From Isoetes taiwanensis (taxonomy: Eukaryota; Streptophyta; Lycopodiopsida; Isoetales; Isoetaceae), in contig JAJEKV010000093.1 in assembly GCA_021234155.1 (NCBI GenBank), positions 1,721,712-1,785,711 of the forward strand: a stretch of 64,000 bases of DNA, written 5' to 3'. The notes below the pieces were generated by a model. It saw only the letters and a program-made list of their open reading frames with translations, made no database searches and was not told where the DNA came from. Of the stretch, positions 47,469 through 58,859 are shown in pieces. How positions within the stretch are numbered: position 1 is the stretch's first letter; every line of letters begins with the position of its first letter. A program made the position numbers and the translations under genes.

Positions 47469-48260
47469 CTAGTCCATTGTTAATACTGTCCCTAGGTGAA
47501 ACAAAATGCAAAAGGGATGAGCCGTGTTTGAAGGGATGATCCAGGAACTAGACAAGGTAAATTTTCTAGATCGAATTATCCTAGCCAAGGTATACAAATG
47601 ACTAGCAGTCAACCTACGATTCCCATGGTAATTCACAAAATGTGCAGCTCGATTCAAGAGGTTCTTATTGTCAAGCACAACAAGATTCTTCGTATCACCA
47701 GCTCCCCATCTCAAATAGAGATCTTTTCCTTTCTCAATAACAGCTTCACTCACATTATGGAGATGATAAACATAATGGACTTTCCCAACATCCTTCATAT
47801 AGTATCCAATCATGCCTTCAAAACAATGAAGACGAGTGTTTTTAAGGGCTTTGCATACCAAAATCACACCCAGTGGCTTTGAAACCCAATTGAAATCCTT
47901 TTTTATGGCATCATTCATGGCCCTGGGACTCTTGAACCGAGCTCTGAAAACAGCCTGGCAGTGCAAGTGATCAACACTTGCACCACGTTCCATGGCCACA
48001 GCTCTAGCCAAACACCTTCGATTGCAAAAGCCAACAAGACATCATAAAAACTCGTGGGCACATCTTGCTCAGACAAACCCAAGGTGACGCTAAGATCTAT
48101 GGCACTCCAATACTTGTGACAGAATCTGCTAACACAAAACTGGAGATGGCCTTCTGAACAACCAAGACGACCCCTCCTTATTCTGTGGCCCAAAATAGAA
48201 ACAATGACAGAACCAAGACACATACCCGGCGCCACCATCGCCATTTCCGCCATGCCCATC
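47469..48260 (-). pseudogene. HUH endonuclease (Rep/replitron-like), decayed
   Basis: The minus-strand frame 48011-47469 (180 codons) contains VAMERGASVDHLHCQAVFRA with the metal-binding H-L-H at 47969-47961, and further on EGMIGYYMKD with a Tyr-x-x-Lys (YYMK at 47804-47793). This His-hydrophobic-His motif followed by a single catalytic-type Tyr with Lys three residues on is the layout of one-tyrosine HUH replication endonucleases. The spacing (about 52 residues) and the 'MERG...HLH-QAV' context resemble the eukaryotic transposon group called replitrons, more than Helitrons, which have two tyrosines and a helicase. No helicase was found. An upstream part in another frame (FCHKYWSAIDLSVTLGLSEQ) up to about 48260 probably belongs to it, joined by a frameshift. 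The family call is from motif memory, with moderate certainty. Confidence 0.65.
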
Positions 48261-48667
48261 TCCAGACCACGTGAGAACTCCCAGTTCGACCAACCCAGGC
48301 ACAGATGCCAGCCCTAGATTCTCATATTTTGAATCCATAGTGCCACCGTCATTTCCTACCATATTTTCATACAAATACCCATGCTAACCACTAAAAACCT
48401 TAGTTTATAAAAATACCATTTCAAATTTCAGCCACATAATTTTCTACAACGTGCATGATGGGTTTTCTACAAAGTGGCACCATGCCATTGGTGCACAAGG
48501 CAAAACTGCAACTAGTGGATTTCTACGTTTCAAAACTCAATGTGTACCTCTTCCCATACTTGTGTGGAGGCACGAATTAATAGGTCAGCAAACTACACAT
48601 AGTAAACCATTAAATAAAAAATGCTTAGAAGGGTTTTCTAAATTCCCCAAGCACGCCAAGTAGACTT

Positions 48668-48720
48668 TAGTGCTACAAGAAACTTATCGCGGCGGCCTAT
48701 CGGCCGCCGCGAACGTTTCT
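48668..48720. repeat. GC-rich perfect hairpin next to a CACTA-like end
   Basis: TCGCGGCGGCC (48687-48697) and GGCCGCCGCGA (48702-48712) are perfect inverted copies with a 4-base loop, in an AT-rich setting. Just before it, GTGCTACAAGAAACTT resembles a CACTA element end. It could mark a small CACTA-derived MITE, but its other end was not defined. Confidence 0.75.
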
Positions 48721-51700
48721 CTTCACCAACTTATCTATACGTACTAGAACATGCAGGATTTGAACTTGCACTTTTTTTTTTGCCCTGTGTCCAGTGCCCG
48801 CACGATAGAAGGATGCTGACTATAACCTGCACGCCGCAAACATTTCTTTCGCTCCAAACCTGTGGGGTTGCACCCACTATTAATGTCAATGTGTGTCTGT
48901 TCGGAACTATAACTTGTTCCTACTGTGACGCAAAAAAAAATGCAATTAAGGTGAGGATTTTGTTGTAGTTGTGAGTACGGGAACTCCCTTTTTATATAGA
49001 TTGCATTTAATGAAGAGCTCATTTCCATTCACTAATATATTTTAAATAAAGGTTAATATACTCCTAACCTACAGTTAATTCTACATGCAATCCGCAATGA
49101 ACATTTGGCAATCGAGATCCCTCCTAACCACCTTGAGTGTTATTATCCGAGTTGAATGAATGAGTAGAAAGGACAGACGTAGCCAAGCACGACTTAACTA
49201 GTCCAATCCATCCGTGAGTTTGGCATGGCATTTCTTCCAAAAACTCAAAATTGGCAGAGCGTTTAAGCTCGTGTCAGAACAGGTATGTTCTTCTCGAACA
49301 TCATGCTTGCGCATTCAAAATTCTGGACCAATCACAAGGCTGCCCATGCCACCGTCGCACATGGCGCTACACCATCTTCCAAATCCACTGCTCTGATAAA
49401 TGGCTCTGCCTAAAGCAATACAGTGTGATGTGTGGTCACATGTCTAGTTGAATGCTGCCTAATGGCATGAACATTTCTCTTTCTCGATCCCCTATGTGTA
49501 TGGAAGTGAGTCAGCAAAGGAAATTGTTCACAGTAGCCGAGTCCTTCTACAGACTCACTCATTGGCTGGAATTTTGTCTGTGCAGCATAATACTTGTAGT
49601 TGATGTAGTTATCTGCCTTGTATTGTTTGATGCTTCTTGCTTTGAAGATTCCAAAGGGTTAGTCATTTTGAGCAATGAAACACCAGGCAATATTTGTAAA
49701 GTGAATGTAAGTCACAATAAATATTGTCTTTTTTCAAAAGGAAGCCAGTTTTTGATAATGTATAATCTCAAATGCATGACTTGCCAAAGATATACTGGAT
49801 CAAAGATATTTTGGATGCAGATCGACCTATGGGTGGGGAGGATCGTGTTCATTTAGCCCCTTAAGGTAGAAAAATTTATGCCATAAAAAGAAAATTTGTA
49901 GCAACTATACTTTTATTATATTATCTATCTATAGTGGAGCCACGTAAATCTTATTTGAAAAACATGGTTTGGAGTCTATGTGCCATTGGAACATTCTACT
50001 TGGAAGGATTAGCAATAGCAAAAAATCAAAGACAATATGTTATATTTTCTCATGGTTAGGTTCGTTGACAAATAAGGCAACTGCATAACAAATCCAGCTC
50101 TAACATACAACAAAAAGTGGAACTGAGATCATGAATGCTTCCTTTGTTTAACCAAATTGTTTTACATGCATTATTGAATGTGGATTCCTAAATGTGGGTT
50201 TCAAACACTTCTGCCTTTTCAACACTGGACCTGGACCTTGAAGAAACAGATGACGATGCTCTAAGAGGTGCTTGCAGATTTGACAATATTTATGGATTGG
50301 ATGCTTCAGGGTATTGCAAGGTTTGATGCTTGGGTTTGTCAATCTTTAAAGAACCGCAAGAATTGTAATTCCTAAAACCCAAATGGAAAGCTAACTCCAC
50401 CATCCAAATGATAAAACCAGAGAATGCAACATTTATTAGCAACTCAATATGAACCAGTAAATTTGACAATTGTTGTTATATATCCAAGCTGTGTATTAGC
50501 TACCAGACATGTCAACCCAGCTCCCATCACCAGAAGCCCATGTCAACCCAGCTTCCATCGCTAGAAGCCCGTGCTGAAAGGGTCTGTGAAAGTGTCTGTC
50601 TCCCAAGCTAGTAAAAGCTATTCACAAATTCTAAAACCAATTCTAGAATCTTGTAAATGTTCAAAATTCGTTTTTTCTTGAGCAACTATCTTGCTAATTG
50701 GCAATCATAAATCCAACAGAAACCTGTACACATACATTAGAAGTTCAACCATTCTAGAAGTTCAAATGCATAGGTCGAATTTTGCAGTGTATCAGTGTGT
50801 CGCCTATAACCCGAATAATCTAGCCACTTCTGTACAGATTCTACAAACTCTTTTAGAGTCTTTAAACTCTATATAATCATGCTGGGCTCTATGAGTTCCT
50901 GTGCAGGCTCCACATAGATTTCCTAGGCAAACATAGTCTTTAACTCCCCGAACACAAGTCATCTGTTGCAGAAGCCCTATTACTGCCATTATCTACATCA
51001 GTCTTGGGCTCTGATTCCACAAGCTTTCTGCAAAAATCCAACAAAAACTTGTACACATACAGGCAACGAGTAAGGCAAACCAAAGCCAAGATATGTCAAA
51101 GACATATCTAAAGTTGCAAGTCTTATATTTTAACAAGCTGATGGCAATTAAAAGATGGCTAGGAAAAATACTTATGCCCCACGGGTTGAAGGGATCAACA
51201 TAGGAAGGCGGGAACCATATCACGGAACAACATCATTTTTTTTATGAAACTAAAACCATGGACATTTAATTTGCATATAATCGAAAAATGAGAACCATGG
51301 ACTTTTAATTTGAATTGAATTGGCTTTTAGAACATGCATTTTCGATGTAGCACAAAACCATAGACATTTAATTTGCATAGAAAAATTAGAACCATGGGCC
51401 TCTACGCTATGGCGACTCCGTGAGTTTGATCGAAGAAAAACATTCGGTTTTACTTTGCAATCGTATTGGCAATTCGGTCTCTCGATCTATACATTAATTT
51501 TTTCTTGATCTGCGCCGGCTCCGACTCCTTACATTTTTCCGTGTTTCCAGCGGATGAAACTAATTAGGAGGAGATTACGGCCTTGCGTCATTTCGACCAA
51601 GCATTCTTTGTGATAATCGGCGTTTTAACTAACTTACAATGTTTTCGCTTACGTTTTTGCTTTTGATTTATCGCGAAGCATTGCCGCAGAGCCCGCTCGG

Positions 51701-51855
51701 GGCGGGGATTTTTTGCTATGAAGGAGCAGAGGTTGCGATAATAATAATCTTTGCCTTGCCGCATTTGTTACACGCTGTTTTACGAAGATGGAGTATCAAA
51801 GGATGTTATTGATGCATTGCCCGTGTTTTCTTTTCGGTTTTGAAAGGGGATAAGC
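48721..51855. other. spacer with short tandem repeats
   Basis: No gene recognised. A 134-residue + frame at 49452-49856 has a hydrophobic segment (LEFCLCSIILVVDVVICLVL) but no family that I know. A 31-bp tandem duplication sits at 50509-50570. A unit around ACCATGGACATTTAATTTGC appears three times, imperfectly, at about 51253, 51292 and 51355. Confidence 0.35.
50509..50570. repeat. 31-bp tandem duplication
   Basis: Adjacent copies starting ATGTCAACCCAGCTYCCATC and ending AGAAGCCC, with three or fewer differences. Confidence 0.88.
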
Positions 51856-52258
51856 ATGGATTGGAATGTCCAGGTTTGCTTAAGCAAATACGATGAACAT
51901 GAAGTTCGAGATTTTTGCCCGGATGCAAACACGCCTTTCATATTGAATCGTCGGTAAGTAGTTGCTTTCTCATTCTACATGCCCCTTTGTAGATCAAAGC
52001 ATTTACGTGAATGATTTGCCCCTTGTGGAAGAGATTTTTTCATCCAGTAGATCCATGAATCTTGATTTCTCAAATCCGGCGAGCTCCCGCAGAGCTTCTC
52101 TTGAAGATGTAGGGCTTCAAATCTTTATCCAGAGAGACGACCGCGGGAACTCTAAAAGATTAGGATCCAGCGGAAAAATGGACAGAATGCTTCTCCATTT
52201 GCAAGATTCAGGGCCTCCTGCAGAAAATTCTATAGATAAAATTCGAAAAGACTTTTAA
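51856..52258 (+). CDS. candidate small two-exon gene, unknown
   Basis: An ATG at 51856 opens MDWNVQVCLSKYDEHEVRDF and reaches a GTAAGT donor at 51954. If spliced to the AG at 51998-51999, the frame continues IYVNDLPLVEEIFSSSRSMN to a stop at 52258, giving about 119 residues with a Ser-rich middle. The composition is protein-like, but the implied 46-base intron is shorter than plant introns normally are, and I recognise no family. It may be a relic. Confidence 0.25.
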
Positions 52259-52995
52259 TAGGAAGTAAGAGTAGACTTACCTGGGAGCAATCGAATGCCA
52301 TCGATTGGAGCAGAGCAGAGTGGGCACGCTTCTTATATACGTGAATGCCCGGATTGCTTGCATAGCAAGAAACAGGGGACGGAGTTTTTGTTGCAGCGCA
52401 ATGCTTGAGTGCAGAGCAAGAAAAGGGGAACCACGCGTACGTCACTGCATTTATTAGGTTCCATTATTGTTTGTAGACACGTGTCACCACCTTGCATGCT
52501 ACGTGTCACAACCGTAATGCCTCAAACGAAAAATAACTTCAAACAATAATTCTAAGATTGTTTGCATCATACGCGTCACAACCATAATGCCTCAAACAAA
52601 AATAACTTCAAATAAATACTTTCAAACAAAAATTGAAACTGAATTATATATGAGTTGATAGGTCTTTGTTTTTGTTTGAATTTCAAGGGAAGTAGGTGCA
52701 TCAAAAAATGAGCAAGGAACTGAAGACAAGATTTCACACAAACAAATAAAGAATGGTTCTTTACCTTCATTAAAACCTTGATCAACACAATCATCACGCC
52801 TTATGCTTCTCTTCCGCCATCAAAGTGGGTGCTATAAGCAAATTGGGAGCACATAGAGTAAAAAGGCTTGAAAATACACTTATTGGAATGTTCAAGTCAG
52901 TATATATCAATTCACTAGATAATGTTTGCCTATACTAAATGACATTATGTCTTCACATCTATGTAGCTTATGGATGAGTGGCAGCAACGCAAACT
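52259..52995. other. spacer downstream of the VID27-like gene
   Basis: No gene recognised. CAT/ACGYGTCACAACCRTAATGC units repeat near 52499 and 52565. Confidence 0.35.
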
Positions 52996-54953
52996 CTATA
53001 CATTGAAGGAACTGAGCTTCTTGGGAGTGGCCACAACCAGAGGGGCCTCAGGAGTAGAAACTGCATTGAAGTTATCATGCATGAAAGTACTTTCTACAAT
53101 AGACTCCTCCTTAGGCACCACCATGTAACAATAGCAGCTTTTTAGCCCCTCACTGTTCTTGTAACAAGAGTGAGAGCTGTCCTTCACCCTTTTGAAATCC
53201 CAGATCACAGTAAATTTCCCTACACTAACCACAAGATGGTGTTCTTCTTTCCTGTTCTCTGTGACCTAAAAAAAAAAAAAAAATACAAAAAAAAGGGGTT
53301 TAGGACACTAGTTTAACATCCTAAACTAAAAGAAATGCTAACAAGTGATTTGACTTTATAACTTACCCAAGAGAATTTGCCATTGTGAAATTTCTGATTC
53401 TCTCCGGCAAGATATGCATCAATAGGCGTAAGCTTCAGCAGCCTAGGAGCAGAAATCTTGTTTCCCATGCGACCCGTAAACCCTGTTTTAATCTCTCCAT
53501 CCTTGTCCTTGAAAGTGGTATTAATAAGAATTAAATAATTATCTGTAGTAGCAAGAACCCACTTCCCATCAAATGTAGTATCAATAGCTGTGATGGCTGA
53601 TCCAAGTCCAGGAAATGCAGTCTTGGCCTGGCGCATAGACGAGTTGCCGTATAATCTGATCTTTCCATCTTTAGAACCAACAGCAATGCATCCATCTCCA
53701 GTAGAAGCAAAACACTGAAAATTAGTCCCTCTAGAAAACTGATGACCTTCAGTCCATCTTAAAACAGGCTCTGCAAGGTCCTGCACAATTCCTTGCTTAT
53801 CTCTGATATCCCACCTGCATAGCCTGTTATCATCTAATCCAAGGAAAGTAGATCCAGAAGCATCAAGCTGGGAAGCCTTAGAATCATTTGTAACATCTCT
53901 CATTGTTATAGGTGTACCATCTTTCTCAAATTTCCATTCTGACACAGTCTTTCCAGCTTCAAGATCTAATCTTCTGACTCCAGTAGCCCTTCTGTTCTCC
54001 TTTGTAGGACTGAAGACTACCATATTGCTCTCTCCTCTGATGAGCATACCCTTTTTGCTAGATTGAGATCCTACATTTGTATCATCTTTAAACTGTACAG
54101 ACATCCCCTTTCCATGCAACCCTGTTGGAGTATTCCTAAATGCCTCTACTCCAGAACTGCTTACCAAGAAGCTGTTATCAAAAGCCCCCATTGTCAAACT
54201 CTGTATTCTGCCCTCTGCAGATTCTGTATAGGTCTCTTTTGGATCATTACTCTTCGAGTCTTTAGCAGGGGGTTTAGCAAAGCTATCTTGCGCATCTTCC
54301 CAAACAGATTCATCTGCTTCTTGAGGCTTAACCCAATTCACAAAATCTTTCCCAAAAACCTTCGTCTTATTGGAGTCGGTTGCTTCCAAATAATAGGTAT
54401 TTTCAAACAAGCAATTCCGATACTCAGACACAAATTTCTCATAGTCTTTTTTCATATAGAATTTCAGCGCCCAAACACCCTGGAAGACAAAATCAACCCT
54501 AAATTCATCATCCTTAAACCTCATTTGCAACCTCTCAGAAACAAAACTCCTAACTCTTTTTCCTACGACCAAGATCCATCTTCTAAAGCCATCTTTAAAC
54601 CTCCGATCTGCTTCATCCTCCTCAACTTCTTCATTCTCATCCTCCTCTTCCTCTTCATCTTCCTCTTCAAGATCATTTTCCCTAACAAATTCCCACGGGG
54701 TAAGCTTTTCGGCAATGATCCAATGCCCTTTTCCATCTTCTTTGCTTGAAACATAGTGATAAAGCTTAACAGAAGGCTTACCTTTGGCCGGAGAAAGGGA
54801 TTGGTCATCCAAAGAAAGGCCGGACATGCGGACATCAAGGCCGTATTCATGGGCGATGGTTTTTGCAAGCCCTAAATGGTTGGATCGGGGGGAAGGCTCC
54901 TCGTCATCTGATTCGAGAATACGAGCTCCATCTCTGCTTTGAGAAGTACCCAT
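52996..54953 (-). CDS. VID27-like protein (CYPRO4 type), two exons
   Basis: Exon 1 is 54953-53367 (529 codons) and exon 2 is 53265-52996 (89 codons plus stop), giving about 618 residues. The 101-base intron has GTAAGT donor and TTTTAG acceptor and joins FSW to [10 protein letters not shown] in phase 0, as in plant VID27-like proteins. The N-terminal part begins MGTSQSRD, with an N-myristoylation-like Gly2, and a strongly acidic run (about residues 95-112). A PH-like domain follows, with [20 protein letters not shown]. The C-terminal VID27 beta-propeller-like domain has [40 protein letters not shown] and [19 protein letters not shown]. It ends [33 protein letters not shown]. Yeast Vid27 is linked to vacuolar import/degradation; the plant role is unclear. 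The reading frame is intact and it is the best housekeeping gene here. Confidence 0.95.
53266..53366 (-). other. intron of the VID27-like gene
   Basis: Donor GTAAGT at 53366-53361 and acceptor AG at 53267-53266 after a T-rich tract (A-rich on the + strand, 53268-53283). The 101-base length is normal for plants. Confidence 0.9.
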
Positions 54954-56091
54954 CTTGAGCTCGCAACTCCGACGATGGAACCCAGATTTTTATACGATCG
55001 GTCGGAAATTGTTTTTTGTTTGATCCCGGCTTCAATCCAGCCGCCAACCTGCCAGCCACCGCTTGCAGGCTTATCCACTGTCATCGAGTCGCAGAGCGGC
55101 ACGTCAGCCCTAAATCCACGTGGCGTGATTTGGGCGCCCTTTGCTACTTTTGGACGTCGGAGAAGAGCATTGTACTAGAAAATAGCTCGCCTTGAAAATG
55201 ACCATTCTAACATTATTATGAGGTTGGAGTAGTTTCTACGCAATACGACATTTTGTCGTGTAGTGTATTTTCGTGTGCCTCCATAACACCAACAAATGTT
55301 ACTTCTCCGAACGCCTTGGTGAAATTAAATATACCTTACTCCAGTGACGTGGTACAACATGAGCCGTTGGATATTCTATCCCATCGAACTCCAATGCTCA
55401 TGAGTCTGCCACGACCCTACATTAAGGGTAACTTTAATTTCACCCCCACAGGCCACCATCTGTCATGCCTTATAAACCAATTGTGGAAAAGGCAAACGGT
55501 CCACCATTTTCTATTCTCGGGGTCCGTCGGCTATACCCTTACACATTACAATAATTTGCCTTCGGATGAAGATGCATGTGTCGCCAACTTTTTTATTCAT
55601 TACTTTTCGTACAAAAATTTGAGTTATTTGGTTGATGGCTGAATTCCACATGGTCTCAAATTCAATTCATGACCGTAGAATAGAGAGCAGAGTTGGCATT
55701 GTATGAGTTCTCATTGAGCACTAAACTCTATATCAAGAAAAGTGGATGAGCGTTTTTGCAGATTCCTTTTCCATTCTTGATGAGAATGGAAAGTTGCCTT
55801 GAGGAAACCTAGAGAACTAAGTAACCTTTTCTTGTCGTTGAATTCTTCAAGTCGCTGGGGCAGTAGAAACGGTTGACCCCATTCCATTCCTTAACAACCT
55901 GGCCCTCAAGTTTTAAGGCTGAGATCGGATCTCATCCATTGATAGCAAGAGTGTTACCCATCAGTAACACATTAAAAGGTGCATAAACACCTAGTTTGTT
56001 ATGCCAAATAGCTATAAACATCTAGCTTGTATGAAAACCACCATAAAACCACTAAACCACTATAAAACTCTCGGGCCCAGGTTGTTAAGGC
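54954..56091. other. promoter side of the VID27-like gene and spacer
   Basis: A TATAAAAA box on the minus strand at about 54996-54988 lies only about 40 bases from the ATG, giving a very short leader if used. A 129-residue + frame at 55253-55642 has no recognisable motif. Confidence 0.35.
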
Positions 56092-56207
56092 GGATAACAC
56101 CCTAGAACTCGGGTGTTATGCCCTATATAACAAACACGGGCCTCCGGCCCTCGTTGGCCCTCGTTTGTTATAATAGGGCATAACACCCTCGTTTCAGGGT
56201 GTTATCC
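56092..56207. repeat. 116-bp foldback sequence
   Basis: GGATAACACCCT, GGGTGTTATGCCCTAT and TATAACAAAC on the left are mirrored on the right, giving arms of about 51 bases around a short GGCC-rich loop. Both outer ends read GGATAAC/GTTATCC. No convincing target duplication was seen, so it may be a small MITE or a hairpin relic. Confidence 0.85.
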
Positions 56208-56408
56208 CTCTCATATTACATCATGACAATTGGATCTTTATCTTATCCCATGGTCCATTTTGGTAGTTCCATGTGTAATAGGCCCTACTATTCTCTAGAT
56301 GTCAAAAAATATGACATGACGTCTCATCCTTCTCCACATGGCATAGCTCAACACTTGTCACATTGTTAGAGAAACTCAGACAGTCTATCGTTTCAAGGGT
56401 GGATTCTC

Positions 56409-57310
56409 TCAGCTGCTGTCGATTCGAACTGCCCACGATGTCTCATGACTATCAAGCACGTGAGACAACTCATCCCGAAGGTAGGCTCGTATAATGGAAT
56501 CAGACACCGCCTCGGGAAGAAATGATTTGTAGACCCTAAAAGGTGTTCCATTACATATCCCAATGCAGGTGAGTCCTTTTGCTACCAAAACATCAATTCG
56601 CCAGTGCACGGTGTCATTTCTCATCTGATAAAAAAAGATAAGCATTTGAAGGTTAGACAAAGCACTACATTATCCAATAAATAGATACATGTATGCTATC
56701 CTCCACCTACCTCTCTCAAAGCACATCCGCGTAAACAACGTTCCCTCCGGTATACTTGAGCAAACAGGAAGTCATCAATTAGTTGGATAAAGCGCTCCAA
56801 CTTGACAACCTCGTCAGTGTTAAATATTTCTTTGAGCTTTGCAATGAGCTCCTTAATTTCCACGCTTGCTACCCCATGTACATGAGCATGGTATTTTCAT
56901 TCCCAATCATACCATGACCCAAGAGCGCGTATGACAAAAGTAACACGAGAGATGTGGTAGCTCCTGTCACCCTTTAGGCATTTGGCGACATGGTGACTGA
57001 AGATATACCACGGGACCAAAATACGCACCATCTACATGGATGAAGTCGTAAGTAAGTAAGATAAAAATAAAAGGAAGAAAGAACGCAGTATACATCAATG
57101 AGAACAAAGATAATTTCGAAGTAGTGATTATCAGACTCACACTTAGAGGAGTTCTTTGTATACAATGTTTGTTGTATATCTTGATCTGTCGACGTCAACT
57201 CTAGCATCTCCATCCTTCGATAGAATGAGTACCTTTATGATTCCTTGAGCTCTGCAGATCACCGCCCTACATTGTAGCTGCTCATCCGTTCCAAATTTGT
57301 TCAAATATTC
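56409..57310 (-). pseudogene. unrecognised multi-exon gene relic
   Basis: The minus strand reads as linked exons. NKFGTDEQLQCRAVICRAQG and KVLILSKDGDARVDV lie at about 57305-57140. An intron with a branch-like T-rich end (acceptor ...CATGTAG near 57033) leads to MVRILVPWYIFSHHVAKCLK and DRSYHISRVTFVIRALGSWY. An in-frame stop follows, then VEIKELIAKLKEIFNTDEVV and FIQLIDDFLFAQVYRRERCL. A second intron (GTAGGT donor near 56712, TTTTTATCAG acceptor near 56626) joins RNDTVHWRIDVLVAKGLTCI and RAYLRDELSHVLDSHE, to a stop at 56409. Splice signals and codon-like sequence support real ancestry, but I do not know the family. The stop suggests a pseudogene. Confidence 0.5.
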
Positions 57311-58500
57311 CTATGATTATTTTGAAAGGGGAAAGGCATTTTGGTATTGGCACAACCCTCCTTGGTGGGGCGAAGGAAACAAAATATTGTTGTCTTCAAT
57401 AAACACTTCCAAGATCAAAATTTTCGACTTCCCTCTATGCCTTGTAAAGGTAAATGCACTGAGACTCGCAAAATGTGTGTAGAGCATATGCTACACAAAA
57501 TCGGGGGATAATGATGTTGACGATAAACCTCAAGAAGAGGATGAAGACACGAGTGACGATGACTCCAAGGGCAAGCACTTCAAACGTGCTTGCCGAAGGA
57601 TCAAGTAAATTGTCCTTATGAAAAATAAATGTATGATGTGTTGTGAGAATATGAATTAGAACATGCCTTTGAAATATGGCAACATACCTTTGGAAACTTA
57701 AATATAGTGAGAGTTATTTTTGGAAAGTTAATCATGAGAAAAGCCAACAAAAGATAAGAAAAGAAAATAATAACTAGCAGTAGGGCAGGCTTGGGGTAAG
57801 AGGTAGACAACAGATTAGGCAAGACAACAAATCAAGATAATAATCATATATATTAAGGCATGCGACAACAACTTTTGAAAGGAATCCTCATGTCTTTGGA
57901 CTTGCTATAGCACATGTCTGGGTAAAGGGCTTAGCAAAAACAAAGAGTCTTAAAAAAATACACACCAGTACCATGTTTCAAATGCTAGAAGTTGTTATAG
58001 TGGAGCTGGAAAGAGTAAGCTTGCACTTTACTCTTTTTCTCTCTTGATGTAGATCGACCATCTTTTGGTCTGTAGAGATCATATAATGGATATATAGGAG
58101 TGCATTCCAGCAACGACTCAAACCAGTAATTATAAGTTTTTTCTACCGTTTGGACAAATTGCACTTGACCCCAGGCACAATAAAATTGCATTTTATATTT
58201 ATAGCAGAGAAGGTTGTTTATACAAACCTCAAATAAGAATATAGAGCTTTAAAGTTCAACAAAATTTGGAGGCATTACAACATCTACCATCGGATGATTC
58301 ACATGGAGCAAAGCAATTTTTGGAGCAGTGACCATCAGTTGCCTACTATCACCTGCAACAAAAATTAGAAAGTGTCATGATCTATGCCAGCAAAAAAATA
58401 TCAAAATACTGGATTTCATTAATTCAATAAATATATGAGGTTAAGTCTTACAATATTACAGCACGAACAACTTACTCAAAATTAAGGAGACAATAAGGTC
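57311..58500. other. spacer
   Basis: No gene recognised. An acidic + strand piece near 57510-57605 (DDKPQEEDEDTSDDDSKGKH) may be an exon fragment. Confidence 0.3.
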
Positions 58501-58512
58501 TCAGTTTCCCCA

Positions 58513-58640
58513 ATACTTGGTCAAGTGGAAGCACTTGCCCGTAGAAGATGTGATACCCGGAATTCTTGGAGCAATTCAACGGCCAAGTCATCTCCTAATT
58601 GGTCGACGTCAACCCGTCAGGTGCTCTTAGCTAAGCTTGT
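58513..58640 (+). pseudogene. inverted chromodomain piece of chromovirus B
   Basis: The + strand reads YLVKWKHLPVEDV at 58515-58553, then (other frame) EFLEQFNGQVIS near 58560-58598: the start and the C-terminal helix of a chromodomain. In chromovirus A the same LVKWKHLP lies on the minus strand like the rest of the element, and the remainder of chromovirus B (from about 58660) is also on the minus strand. So this roughly 120-bp segment is inverted relative to its own element. Confidence 0.7.
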
Positions 58641-58859
58641 GTATGTCTTAGTGTTAGTGCAAGAAAGCGTATGCATTTTGTCGAGAATTAGCTCGGGGAC
58701 TATCTCGAGTTGCTCCTCCATCATCTCCAACAAGGTTGGAGTCTCCAAAACCTCCTCTGGGTTTGGAGTATGCCTCTTAAGTAGGCTCACATGGAAGATT
58801 TTGTGGACCCTTTAGATGAACAGGCAAGTCGAGCTTGTAGGCTTGGCTCCCTACTCGCT

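Noticed and set aside
48668-48975. Possible CACTA MITE from the CTACAAG end to a TTGTTGTAG sequence near 48965
   Set aside because: The right end matches only loosely and no target duplication was seen.
49214-49856. + strand frames with a hydrophobic segment
   Set aside because: There is no family match, no promoter or splice signals, and neighbouring frames overlap.
54063-54749. 228-residue + strand open frame
   Set aside because: It is the antisense of exon 1 of the VID27-like gene, which has clear homology; the + frame has no motif.
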